Notes: generated from the sequence alone by a model not told the origin. A stretch of DNA of 64,000 bases from Halichondria panicea (GCF_963675165.1 NC_087380.1:4145803-4209802); one strand, 5' to 3'; counted from the first letter of the stretch, positions 37,997 through 49,795 are shown. Translations and numbers: made by a program.

Positions 37997-40151
37997 ATTT
38001 GAGTGCGGCCTTCAAGCATATAACGGTACCTAACAATTAAGCTGCAACCGTACCAGTATTAATATGGCTGCCAAGTGCAGAGACACATAGCCTCAAAGTT
38101 CACTGAACCTAACAATTAAGCTGCAACTGTAGATACCAGTATTAATATGGCTGCAAGTGCAGAGACACATAGCCTCAAAGTTCACTGAGGCTACTATTTG
38201 AGACCGGCTTCTATTGAAGACTACTTTATACGTACAAGCATCAGTAGTTCGAATTCTATAAATTTTACTGCATTAACAAAAGAGGATGGACGATTTTAGG
38301 ATGGACAATTATTATGAGAGTACAGGAATGTAGAGTAAGCCCTACAATCCTGAGAGGGTTAGCTTGGAAGCTCGAAGTATTACAATTACAATGTGAAGTC
38401 CCTACTTCTTCTGAACTAGTATAGTTAATTAACTCACTTGTGTTGTGCATGCTGAACGAAGCTTAGGGCAATGGGCTTTGGTCTTCCCTTGTTTAAGCCC
38501 TAATGAAGTGTTTACTTGCGCTTTGCTTGTCCTTCAGGAGAAATTCGGTTCTGCATAAAATATTAATTTTTGTTGATGTGTGCAGCTGCAAATCTGCAGC
38601 TGCATAATTGCACGTGCCCTTATTTGGTCATAGGTCTATTCAACAAACAAGAGCGCGCAAGTGAAGATATGGACATGGAAGGAGCTATAGCAAGCTAACT
38701 AGATCTTCCTATTACAGTTCAATTCAGTGACAAGGAAAGGCATTTGGCAGTCTTATATTGCTGCTACCAAAGGATAAGGAATAGTAGTGTGTGGATGAAT
38801 AGTGTTGAATCATGTAGCTTAGATATGGAGCATGTTGATGTCGTGTAACATCTTATAGTAAAAGCATTCCATGAACTGTTTTACTGAGGCAATTATGGTT
38901 AACAGTAAGCCGGGTTGTGTGTTGACTATGTCTTGGTGACTCAGTTTCTGTAAAATAGACCACTAAATCTAGATCTACCTGGTACGGGTTAGCAGTAAGT
39001 CGTGTTGCGTGTTGATCGACCAGGTACAGAAACCTCTTTTCAAAGATGTTACACAATTAATACATCGCTTCAACTAGTAATTGTATTTGTAAATACGTGT
39101 GTGAATCAATTGTTAATTATTTTGTTTGGTAAAATCTTATTATTGTGTACTGGCCTTAATATGAATGCAGATATGCCATTGTAACTGTTCAAGCTAGCAG
39201 TAACATTATACGTCTATGGATTGATAATCTCATGCTTCTCTTTTATTGCAGAATATGGAATGCTGCTCAGGCAAAAAAGCTTAGTGAGATATCAGGGCAC
39301 CATGGGGCCTCTTTGCAGCCTTTATACTTAGTCAGCAAACTAGATCCATCAAGCATCTGCTTGAGTTTGTCACTCCCTTAGATTTAACGGCATAATTATT
39401 ATTGATGCTGATTGCCTTAAAGTTACAACCAAAGCTTACGTCTGTACCTGTTGGGAGTGGTCGGGAATAGTGTATTATTTATGTCCCAGTTTGTCATCAT
39501 TGTTAGGGGAGGAGCAATTGTAGCTATACAAGAACAATATTATAATTGTGTACCGCAAGTGTGTTGGGTAAAACTTCATGTTGTTTCAAATTTACAGTCA
39601 GTGGTGGATATTAAAAAGACACCATTACATTATCGTATAATTATAATTATAGTAAGTAGCCGACCAAACAGTCGTCATACACTGATATAGAATATTATTT
39701 TATAGTTCGTTGTATTCTTCTGACTTGGTCTTCGACGGTAGCAGGATAGACCGTAAAAATGACAACTTGTGACTTTCACCATGAAATATTAAAAGTATCA
39801 CATTGCATGCTGCATGCCTATCTATAAAATAATAATTAATGGAGCTGTGACACACACAGGAGAAGGTACAGGGAACAGTAAGTTAAGTGAGAGGTACCAC
39901 TGCATGCACACTGTGATGAAGGACTTAGGATCTAGGAGTCATCGCGGAGGTTGAATGTAGTGAAGGACTTTGGTAGTGACCGTCACCACAGTTGGTATTG
40001 AGCTATGTTGGTGAAGGACTTAGGTAGTGACCGTCACTGAGATTGGTAGTGAGGATCACCACATACATAAATCACCACCATGTAGTGATTCGCTTAGGTA
40101 GTGACCATCACCACATTTGGTAGTGACGGTCACCACCCTGTTTTTACAGTG

Positions 40152-40520
40152 TAGAGTTAGGTTTGGGGGGGGTTAGGGAATATGCATGGATATAGAGTTA
40201 GGTTAGGAGGGGTTAGGGATATAGGGATAGGGATAGTTAAAAGTTAGGGGTTAGGGATAGAGTTATATAGGTTTAGGGGGGGGGGGGGGGCTATAGGGAA
40301 TATGGATCGATAGAGTTAGGTTTAGGAGGGGTTAGGGTTATATAGGGATAGAGATAAAGTTAGTTTGGGTAGGGATAGGGATACTAGGGATAAAGGAATA
40401 GGAATCAGGGAATATGGATAGAGTTGATGAGTTAGGTTTAGGAGGGGTTAGGGATAGAGTTAGGTTTAGGAGGGGTTAGGGATAGAATTAGGTAAAGGAG
40501 GGGTTAGGGATAGGGTTCTA
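40152..40520 (+). repeat. telomere-like array, right part
   Basis: Continues the GTTTAGGAGGGGTTAGGGAT pattern in the same orientation as 34600-35437, including a short G homopolymer near 40276. Confidence 0.75.
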
Positions 40521-41460
40521 CTAAGTGTGATGTATCACAATTATACAGTTATACACTATACAACTATACTGTATAGTTATACGCAATGTATAACATCAAT
40601 ATAAAGTGGTATAATTATACAGTTATACCAAATATACAGCTTTCTACTAAGTGTGGTGTATACAGTTATACAGTTATACACTATACAACTATACTGTATA
40701 GTTATACGCAATGTATAACATCAATATAAAGTGGTATAATTATACAGTTATACCAAATATACAGCTTTCTACTAAGTGAGATGTATACAATTATACAGTT
40801 ATACACTATACAACTATACTGTATAGTTATACGCAATGTATAACATCAATATAAGGTGGTATAATTATACAGTTATACCAAATATACAGCTTTCTACTAA
40901 GTGTGGTGTATACAGTTATACAGTTATACACTATACAACTATACTGTATAGTTATACGCAATGTATAACATCAATATAAAGTGGTATAATTATACAGTTA
41001 TACCAAATATACAGCTTTCTACTATAAGTGTGGTGTATACAGTTATACAGTTATACACTATACGACTATACTGTATAGTTATACGCAATGTATAACATCA
41101 ATATAAAGTGGTATAATTATACAGTTATACCAAATATACAGCTTTCTACTAAGTGTGGTGTATACAATTATACAGTTATACACTATACAACTATACTGTA
41201 TAGTTATACGCAATGTATAACATCAATATAAAGTGGTATAATTATACAGTTATACCAAATATACAGCTTTCTACTAAGTGAGGTGTATACAGTTATACAG
41301 TTATACACTATACAACTATACAATTATACAACTATACTTTTTATCAACTATACACTTTATACTGGTTAATTCATAAATATACTTAGATTATACAGTATAT
41401 TATACAGTATAGCTGGTATAATAGCAAGCAAATACCTATGGTGTATAACTGTATAAAGTA
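40521..41460. repeat. 125-bp satellite with internal palindromes
   Basis: Units beginning TTTCTACTAAGTGTGGTG start at 40641, 40766, 40891, 41016, 41143 and 41268, giving a period of 125 bp (127 once, from an added AT). Each unit carries the palindrome ACTATACTGTATAGT and several TTATACAGTTATAC motifs. Units are nearly identical, so the array is young or homogenised. The right end degrades into TATAC-rich sequence. Confidence 0.9.
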
Positions 41461-41504
41461 TAACTGGTATAAAGATCCAATACTGCACAGCTCTCCGGAG
41501 TGTA

Positions 41505-42239
41505 CTAGCCTCCTTCGCAGCCTCTCCTTTTTCTGTTCTTTGTCACTGTAGTTCAATAAGATAAAATACGGGACGAATTGGAGGAACAAAGAAAGAAAGA
41601 AGGAAGAGACTAAGAAAAAGGAGAGCCTGCCTTGCTAAGTCGCGTGACGGTAGACGAGTGGTAGACGAGTGAAAATGAACGTGGGCAATCACTAGCTGGG
41701 CGGAGCCTGACAGAGCAAAAAGCTACAGCATGCCTACGCATTGCAAAGTCTAACATAAAATTAAAAGCTGTTAGCATCGTAGATAGTAAGCCAGAATCAA
41801 GCGTGGAGGCATCATAGACGAGGGCTTACCTAGTAAAGACTAAAGACTAAAGATCTAGATCTAGATCTAAATTTAGCTCAGTTTTTTCCTGAGTTCAGAA
41901 CAGACCCACTTGACTAGTAGATATAATTATTACAGCAGTATAGTCTACTCTACTCTAGTCTTTCATACTTCCTCTACTGACTAAAGGTATCACGAAGGCT
42001 GACTTTACTGTACTGATTATGTTCCTGGTAAATGCGCTCCAAGTACTGTGTGGGAGGACAGTTATTGAGGTTTTCTCTCGCCCACGCTCGTTAAAATGTG
42101 TCTACGTCAGTAGGGGATCACGCGACTTAGCAAGGCAGGCTCTCCTTTTTCTTAGTCGCTTCCTTCTTTCTTTCTTTGTTCCTCCAATTTTCTCTTCTGT
42201 GACAAAGAACAGAAAAAGGAGAGGCTGCGAAGGAGGCTA
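41505..42239. mobile_element. hAT-like foldback element with 8-bp target duplication
   Basis: Long inverted termini: TAGCCTCCTTCGCAGCCTCT with CCTTTTTCTGTTCTTTGTCA at the left, mirrored at the right, and inner AGGAGAGCCTGCCTTGCTAA likewise mirrored, about 130-150 bp per arm. GGAGTGTA flanks both sides (41497-41504 and 42240-42247), an 8-bp duplication as made by hAT transposases. No transposase ORF; non-autonomous. Confidence 0.8.
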
Positions 42240-42480
42240 GGAGTGTACAGTATCTATGATTACAGCACCAATGAGTAACGATTATTACCAAACTGATTAA
42301 TTTTTCATTTTTAATGTTAACGACCGTTACCAAATAAATAAGTGAACACAAGAAAAGTGGTCAGGTTTTGGCCTGACCAACCTGACCGGTTCCGCCGGCC
42401 CTGGTTTGCAGCTGATGCTAAGATTGCGATGATTTGGATGTTATGAGACAGCACTACTAATGATATCTATGGAGACAGGT

Positions 42481-44600
42481 ATTTTTATTTTTTTTTTATT
42501 TATTTTTTTATTTTTTTTATAATAATTCTGCAAAATGCATGGATACACTAGTAGCATATTACGCTAACCTAATGTGTGCCCTGTATATATTACTTACAAT
42601 AGCGAGTACAAATTAAAAATAAAGACTAATATTATACTAATGCAAGTGACAGAGTACATTTCTCTTAAATGACAAAATCGATGTACTTTCCTGCAGCTCC
42701 AGTGGTAATTCATTCCACACAGATATTGCTTTTGGGAAAAAAGAGTTCGCATATGCATTTGTTCTGCAAATTGGTCTTTCAAACTGTATATTTTTTGTGC
42801 TTCTTAGATTGAGAGGGCATACTCTTCTTTCCAGTGGTGGATCAGGGAAATTAAAGTTACCATTTATTACCTGGTAAAGGTATGATAGCTTCAGGTACAA
42901 TCTTCTTGTGGAAAGGGACGGTAGGTCCACAGTATCTAATAGGGAGTCGTAGTCCCTATTCCAAAGTTTTGTGCAGATTTTAAGGGCAAACTTTTGTACT
43001 TTTTCTATTTTGTGAGAATTTGTTTTTTGGTGTGGATCCCAAACAGGGGCAGCATATTCCAGTTTTGATCTCACAAGTGAGATGTAGAGTTGTCTTAAAC
43101 ATTCTAGTGACGAGTGGCCATAGAACTGTCGGTAAATTATACCAACCTGCTTGCAGGCATTTCTGCACATTCCTTCTATGTGTTTTGACCATGAGAGGTC
43201 GTGAGAGATCCACACGCCAAGGTACTTATAGTGGTCAACTTTAAGTAGGGGACGTCCACTGATATTGAGACACATGTTGGGAAGTGGTGGGCTGATATAG
43301 TCATGTATTTACACTTGCTTTGGTTAAACAAGAGTACATTTCTTTCAGACCATGCTTGGAGTTGATCAATATCTCCTTGCAATTTTATATAATCTTCAGG
43401 AGATTGAATAGGATGGTAAAGAAGAAGATCATCAGCATAGAGCAAGAGACTTCCTTCATTTTGATGTAGATCGATGTCATTTATATAGATTAGGAAAAGA
43501 AGAGGTCCCAGCACCGAACCCTGGGGAACTCCTGACACAACCTCCGAGATATTTGATGACTTTCCATTTATTATGACATATTGTGATCTATTCCTGAGGT
43601 AGCTTGCTACCCAAGATACCAGATGGGGATCTAGGTTCAGATTGGTTAGCTTACTCATCAATATCGAGTGAGGAACCTTATCAAATGCTTTTTTGAAATC
43701 AAAAAAGACAGCACATACACTCTGACCATCTTCAAGCAGTTTGTGCCAATTGTGCACTGCCATAAGCAGCGCACCTGTGGTGGATTTTCCTTTAGTGAAA
43801 CCCCATTGTTTATTCGAGAGGAAAGATATATCTTTTAGATGTTCTAAGATTTTACTATACATATGTTTTTCCAGGAGCTTTACAAGGATGGAAAGTAGCG
43901 ATATAGGGCGATAGTTTAAGGGATCAGACTTGTCGTTTAATTTGGGTATTGGAGTGACATGAGCCAATTTCCAGTCGTATGGCAGTTCACAGTTTTTTAT
44001 CGATATATTGAAAAGCATTGTTATACTTGGGGTGATCGTTTCAGCAGTATAGCCTTCAGCATTTCGGCAGAGATTCCGTCAGGACCATTTGCTTTTGTGG
44101 TGTCTAGATTTGATAACAGGTTGAATACTTCATCTTCTGTGCAGCGTAAGTTCTCAGGTAAGTCTCTTGTTGGTTGTTTAAAGGAATTTGGGTCAAGAGG
44201 AGGAAGTGAATGGTTGAAATTTGCATAAAACAGCTGTTTGTTAAGGACCTGGGCCTTTTCTTCATCCTGTTCGATTTTGCAGCCATTTACTACAAGACAT
44301 GGGATAGAGCTATCTGATTTTCTCAGGTATTTCAGAGCTGTCCAAAATTTTTTTGACTGAGGCTTGAGGGTGCTAAAGAAATCTTGTTTACTCCGTCTGA
44401 GAGTGGTCACAACCTTATTTCTGATCTGTTTGTAGGTTGCAAAATCAGAGGGTTTGTTGTATTTTCTGGCAAGTCTGTAGTAATAGTTTCTCTTTTTGAT
44501 ATCTCTTATTATATTTTTCGTTAGCCAAGGAAGATTCTTTCGGGTTGCGATTTCTGCTGTGGGAATACAATTTCTCATAGTAGTCATGAATACATTCTTC
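42481..44600 (-). mobile_element. 5'-truncated CR1/Jockey-like LINE, frameshifted reverse transcriptase
   Basis: Three minus-strand open segments form one RT: 44587-44021 (SKKFWTALKYLRK; ANGPDGISAEMLKA), 44018-43176 (FFDFKKAFDKVPHSILMSKL; GVPQGSVLGPLLFLIYIND; catalytic LLLYADDLLLY) and 43275-42637 (the C-terminal region with YKYLGVWISHDLSWSKHI and ERPICRTNAYANSFFP). Changes of frame occur near 44030 and 43270, so this copy is dead. The endonuclease half is missing. On the plus strand a T-rich tract at 42482-42520 is the A-rich 3' tail. It sits about 750 bp past the 3' end of the Rab gene. Confidence 0.85.
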
Positions 44601-45351
44601 TACTCTTACGAGACACCACTACAATTTATTCAATTAACACTAATTGGCTACGGCTGGCATATCTTAGACTGATTAAAGGACAGTCCCTGTCTAGTTACTC
44701 TTATTATTATTTCATGATCACACCCATGCCATGGCAATGTTTTCTCCAATGTACTTAAACAAACTATTGTGGTATCTCTGTCAATTAACACAAGCATACA
44801 CTGACTTCGAGGAAAAAATACTAGAGAGGTATAGTGCACTGCTACAAGAATTCCTAATGAACTCTTGCTATAATTAATTGCAGCAAGAACAGCTGAACAA
44901 CTCCTTTAAAAAAAGCTGTCTCATAATTGGTATACTGTCTCACAATACTCTCTTCTACTCTATAGAGTATAGTTATCGAGTCTATACCACGGCGAAATGT
45001 TCAAATATTGCCTTACACAAGTTTACTACGCTACGTTAAATATGTTCTTCACTCCGCACATACAAGAAAGCTTTTGCATATAGAATGTATAATTGCAGAA
45101 CTTTGCTACATTTTCAGTATTACTGGAGTGCATGCACTCCTGGCAATAATTATATGCAAGGTATATCTGAGTCAGTCTCTGGGTCGACATAATTATGTTG
45201 ACCTAGAGACTGACAATTGTAACTCAGATCACTCACTGTATACATGTCAAAATGATTATCTTTCTTCCAGAGTGCAATGCTACCAGAAAATCACTTATGC
45301 ATTATTCATGAGTGACACTTCACATGCATGGAATCAACTGTTCAAACAGTC
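44601..45351. other. spacer 3' of the Rab-like gene
   Basis: No exon is seen. Contains a strong hairpin at 45166-45228 (listed). The remainder is AT-rich single-copy-looking sequence. Confidence 0.4.
45166..45228. repeat. 63-bp hairpin downstream of the Rab-like gene
   Basis: TCTGAGTCAGTCTCTGGGTC pairs with GACCTAGAGACTGAC and a distal AACTCAGA, with the loop centred on ATAATTAT. One arm has a 6-base bulge. It may be a small foldback or an RNA hairpin precursor. Confidence 0.6.
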
Positions 45352-48300
45352 CTACGAGAAATACCAAGCGCTAAATGCTACAACACAAGCAACCCCTATC
45401 AACAGGAATGTTCCAGTACTCCAGCATGATTTTGTAGCAGGCTTGCGAACAGGCTGCTTAGTGGGCTTTTCGGGAATCGTTTCAACATTTGGCTTTTTCT
45501 CAGGGTCTGGTTTTTTCTCGGGAGTTGATTCTTTTTTCACTGGCTTTTCAATCGGCTGTTCAATCGGCTGTTCAATTGGCTGTTCAGTTTCCACAGTAGG
45601 GATAACTTCAGGCTTTTTCTCGGGCTTAGGCTCAGGCTTTCCATAGATTAAATCAAGGAGCTTGTCAACAACTTCAGCTACATTCATGCCGTCCTTGGCA
45701 CTGGTCTCAAAATACTCTATGCCCAGTGACTGGGCCAGCTCCATGCCTTGCTCTTTGGTGATCACTCTGCTCTCAGTCAGATCAGACTTGTTTCCCACTA
45801 GAATTACTTCAGGATTATCCAAATTCGCTTCTTTGATTCGGGTCATCCTGTATTAAGTGTGAGTATTATGTGAAAGGCTGTGTTTATAGATACCGGATCT
45901 ATCGGACATACTTAACATGTCATCCTGCAGTACATATGATTATTTTAATATGCAGCGATGCATGCAATTGATAATTATCGTCCCAAAGGGCCCATGCATC
46001 ATTTAATGTATGTATATATACCGTATTACTAGAATGTTTTGCGAGCATCAAACGTTAGCGAACTTTGCGATCAATTTGCAACAATAAAATCCGCAAAACC
46101 TAAATGATTACTACTAATTCACACGATCCTTGCCAGAACGCAATAGTTAGATCCCAAAGGGTAAAATTTTCTGCTGATTTGGCTCATTCGCAAAGGTTTT
46201 TCACCAGCAAAATATTCTAGTAATCAGTAACGGTATATATGAACAGGGTCAAATGCAGTATTATATATTTGATGAATGCATGGCCTCACTTTCCCTCAGC
46301 ATCCTCTAGTGCGTCTTTAGCTGTGAGGTCCATTATGATAATGAATCCATTAGATCCTCTGAAGTAGGCATTTACTATTGCTTGATAACGTTCTTGGCCA
46401 GCAGTATCCCACAACTGAAGTGCGTATGTTTTACCACCCCTGCAATGAAAAATCAACGACTTTATTGCCATAAAGATATATTATGAGGATCCAGAAATCA
46501 GTATTAAGACCATGCATGTACAGGCATGCATGTATGTGCAAGCAATTCTCATAATAATATCTCTACCACGCATGCATGGCTATACACAATGCATGCGTGG
46601 TATGGAATACTATATAAAAAAATACATTTTATTTATGGCATTGACGATATTGCTGTGTCAGCACCTTTTGAGGGTGAGGGAGTGGTCTACGTTTACAGGG
46701 GAACTCCCTCTGGCCTCACCGCTAACAACCCTCAGGTCAGTAATACGTATTCCACTTGTACACAGAAGACAACCATGCAGAATGTTGTACAAATTATGTG
46801 AAAATCGGTATAATTATGAACATGCATGGAAACCTAACTGAAGCTCAACTGGCTTTAAACAATAGTAGCAACTAGCAGGAGCAATGAAACGGAAAATCAA
46901 TTTGAAGGCTATATGACAAGGATTTGAAAACGGCTGTGGTGCACTGGGACTATATATATAGGATCATGCACAATAGAGCCAGAAAATAAACCTGGAATAC
47001 AAATAAAGTACATTAATTATAGAGCTCCACAATTGCTGTAAGTAGTGCGCATAATTTATGTGCAATGCCAATGACGTGCCTCATTATAGCCACGTTTAGC
47101 TTGCTAGCTGTATAGCCAACGTGCAAGGTATAAGCTTCTCATCTCTTGCTCGCTTTAATTCAAAATCTCCCATTATAAATCACACACATGCACCAGCGAA
47201 CTAGTATAGACATGCCTCAAACCTATAAAGTGTCAATGCATGAGGAATTAACAGTATTGAGGTGTTGGTTTACAAGAAAGTTAGCAACCATGGAGCTTAT
47301 GAGCTAGACATTTGATCGATAATTGGCTAATGAAACACTTCTTTGCTAAAGACTTTCGCAGTATTATACGTCACCCACCATAGATTTAAGGAAAGGAAAG
47401 GGATTGGAAAGGGCAGCAAATCACGTGCCAAACGTATATATAGACTTTATGCTTGTGGTAGAAGTCTTTAGCGCGCTTCGCTTTTTGATGTGGTGCCTGT
47501 AATAACTCAGCTGCTCGAAAAACTATGCTATAAGAGACGATCATTCAGGCAGGTAAAAACAGTCTTTACCAGTGCCTCGTGCTTTTATTGAGGGAAATTT
47601 CGAAGTAAGCCGCCTCTTATAGCTGTTTTTGTTTTAATTTTCTACTATACTCAGGATACTAAATCAGTACCTTTGGGCATAGACATGCTGTTACTGTTAA
47701 TGCATAAGGAAGCTTTTATTATAGCACTAAATCTCTTTTCCTACTTATTAGACGTGGACTGGTAATAATTATATACGGATTGGCTTGCAGAAAAAGACCA
47801 TCTCTTGATCTCACCCGAGACCCAAGACACAGTTATATGTTCTTCGAGAGTTTTGCCCTGACTGGCAAACTATCTTTATACCACACTTACGTCACCTAGT
47901 ATTATTGATCTCATTGGTCAACAGCTGTAAGATATATAGCATATAGCCCCAGGCATGCACAGTTTTTCAAGTTGTTTTTTTAGTTTTTTCATTTGTTCAA
48001 GAAAGTAAGCAAAGAGAAAAGAGCCATGCTTGACGGTACTAAGACTCAAAGCGAAAGCAAAAACACGGAAGGTGTTCTCCAACAAGATGGCTACGCTTCC
48101 ATGGGTCCATGGGCGCGGTTTAGATACATTTTATCCAAGAAGAGCTTGCAACTCCAGTAAGGGACGTCAAATGGTCAACGCTTGGACTAAGGAAGCTCTT
48201 AAGCATCTGTAGGAGTCGACGTGTTGCTCAACTAGCTCTTTGACAGCTGCAAAATCTTTGCTCTTTTTTGCAGCCTGGTTTGCATTGTGGATTGAATTGT

Positions 48301-49602
48301 TGCTAGGGGAGGTCTTTTTATAGTGCTGCGGTCACGTGGTATAAGTCAGATATGCCACACCTACTCGGAGGATATGCACCCAATATATCCTCTTAGGTGT
48401 GGTATATCCTATACATACAGCACCTCAAACAACGCTTAGATCCCACTTTTCATTGGCTAACAAACCAAACAGGCAAAACATTGTCTTTTAAATCAAAGCC
48501 AGCAACAGGTTTTACACTAGCTCATACTGAATATGCTGAAAAAGTTCTAAACACTCAAGTTGCCCCTGCATGTATGGTTAGCCCGAACCTATTAGCTCCA
48601 CGTACCTAGAGTATATTCACTGAAACAAGCTTTCCGTTGCAAAAAACATTCTGCTGCACCCTATACCCAAGCTCTATATCTATTTGCTTCTGTGGTAATA
48701 GTTCACTGATCAGCTTGCAAGCTCAAGCCAATGCTCAAGTTATACAACTTGGATGCGTATGAAAAAAATCCCCATGCAGAAGACCTGCTATACAATGACA
48801 TTTGTATACAGATAATAATATTATTCGTACTTACATGCATGCTGTAAAAAATCATGCATATTTAATAGCAATCATGCATGTCAGATAGCTATAGCTGTAT
48901 TGTATTCAATAGCAAAAAGGCAATTAATAGAGCACGCTCCTGATGGTATACATAATTAATTATAGGTTGATGCGAACTGTAACTGTAAGCTTATAGCTGA
49001 GCTCAATATATTTCAAACGCCTTAATTGGAAGAAACCTGGTGTAATTAGCAATAAGTTAGTGATCACAATCACAGGTGTCAAATATTTTTACTCACAGCC
49101 TGTATAATTCCATTCCCACAATCTGCATTGCCTAGCTACCATGATGTCAATGCTAATTAGGTGGCTCCATGGTTGGACATGTGAATGCAAATGTACATGC
49201 AGCCTCGATCTATACATATACTAGGGGTACACATGGTGCAAGGTCCTCGCTCATGAAGTCCACTTGCTTGGTTTATGACATCATAAACACCACAATTTCA
49301 AAGTGGTCTCAAAATAATAAGCAATATGATAGCCGCTCGCATAAATTAGTATATCACGCATTATGTGTTTAGCTACATGCAGAATGAGTTAGCAAGGCCA
49401 GGACCTTACTAACTTAACATCAAGCATGGGCACAGGTCATAAATATCAGAATGACATACCTTGTCACCTCCTTGGCTTTGAAATCAATTCCAACTGTAGA
49501 TGTGTAGGCATCAATGAAAGTGCTGTCACTGTAGCGGAGTAGGAATGCAGTCTTGCCAGCTTTCACAGCTCCCAAAAGCAGTACTTTGCAAGTTTCTGCC
49601 AT
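45352..49602 (-). CDS. Rab-like small GTPase with C-terminal transmembrane anchor, 262 aa
   Basis: Exons on the minus strand are 49602-49460, 46439-46290 and 45847-45352 (143, 150 and 496 bp). Phases join to 262 codons plus stop. All five G-motifs are present: P-loop GAVKAGKT (11-18), switch I STVGIDF, WDTAGQE (58-64), NKSD (117-120) and ETSAK (145-149). After the GTPase fold comes a Pro/Glu/Lys linker (about 172-236) with QPIE repeated, then STGTFLLIGVACVVAFSAWY and FS at the extreme C-terminus. Ordinary Rabs end in one or two prenylated cysteines and this one has none there, so it is probably tail-anchored. Rab GTPases control vesicle docking; membrane delivery by GDI would not apply here. 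The subfamily is not assigned. It is transcribed away from the epoxide hydrolase gene. Confidence 0.9.
46019..46236. repeat. MITE with TACCGTATTACTAGAAT termini
   Basis: TACCGTATTACTAGAATGTT at the left is mirrored by ATTCTAGTAATCAGTAACGG and TA at the right. The interior shares TTTGCAAAGG-like and GAGCATCAAAC blocks with the copy at 57099-57297. Located in Rab intron 2. Confidence 0.7.
46632..46735 (+). pseudogene. integrin-alpha FG-GAP exon relic
   Basis: The plus strand reads YGIDDIAVSAPFEGEGVVYV then YRGTPSGLTANNPQ, and ends at a good donor (CTCAG|gtcagt). DIAVSAPFEGEGVVYVY is the classic FG-GAP/beta-propeller signature of integrin alpha chains. There is no acceptor AG just upstream and no neighbouring integrin exon, so this is a stranded fragment inside the Rab intron. 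Confidence 0.6.
48026..48156 (+). other. possible first exon of an unknown gene
   Basis: From an ATG at 48026 the reading MLDGTKTQSESKNTEG, then QQDGYASMGPWARFRYIL, stays open to a good donor (CTCCA|gtaagg). The amino-acid mix looks protein-like, but no second exon was found downstream before the promoter region of the Rab gene. Unproven. Confidence 0.25.
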
Positions 49603-49795
49603 ACTGGTTTAGTGATTAGATGAATGTCTCTAGTGCAAGTGACTAGTGTCCTCTGATCTGCGATTCTCCAATGTTGCGGATGTTAAAAGTTAAAAGTTCA
49701 TATCCTTCCTCGAGATGCTGCAAAAGACAGCCCCACCCCCACATTTACATTTGCGGATGTGGGACTGGCTTACCAGCAGTACAAACAGCACAAAA
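49603..49795. promoter_or_regulatory. 193-bp bidirectional promoter between Rab-like and EPHX4-like genes
   Basis: Two start codons face away from each other across 193 bp, so the genes probably share one divergent promoter. Visible elements: CCAAT at 49668, a CCCCACCCCCAC stretch near 49732 (GC/CACCC-box like), and TTGCGGATGT occurring twice (49674 and 49751). No TATA box is placed obviously for either gene. Confidence 0.55.

Larger units (their letters stand above)
35438..40151. mobile_element. 4.7-kb CACTA-like non-autonomous DNA transposon
   Basis: The termini are CACTGTAAAAAC and its inverse GTTTTTACAGTG, flanked on both sides by TA. Next to each terminus lie many subterminal repeats, in both orientations, of the type GGTAGTGACCGTCACCAC (about 35455-35600 and 39960-40140), a pattern typical of CACTA/EnSpm elements whose transposase binds subterminal motifs. 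The 4.2-kb interior has no transposase-like ORF and contains two smaller MITEs plus tandem repeats near 38030-38190. The element splits a telomere-like array. Confidence 0.7.
46440..49459. other. Rab intron 1, 3.0 kb, with gene scraps on the other strand
   Basis: Holds an integrin-alpha exon relic at 46632-46735 and a possible exon at 48026-48156 (both listed) and a hairpin at 48347-48407 (GATATGCCACACCTA against TAGGTGTGGTATATC). No extra Rab exon is required: the flanking phases fit directly. Confidence 0.5.

Noticed and set aside
45008..45646. Plus-strand ORF of 212 codons
   Set aside because: It overlaps the last Rab exon in antisense; its Gly/Phe/Ser-rich end is the complement of the Pro/Glu/Lys linker.
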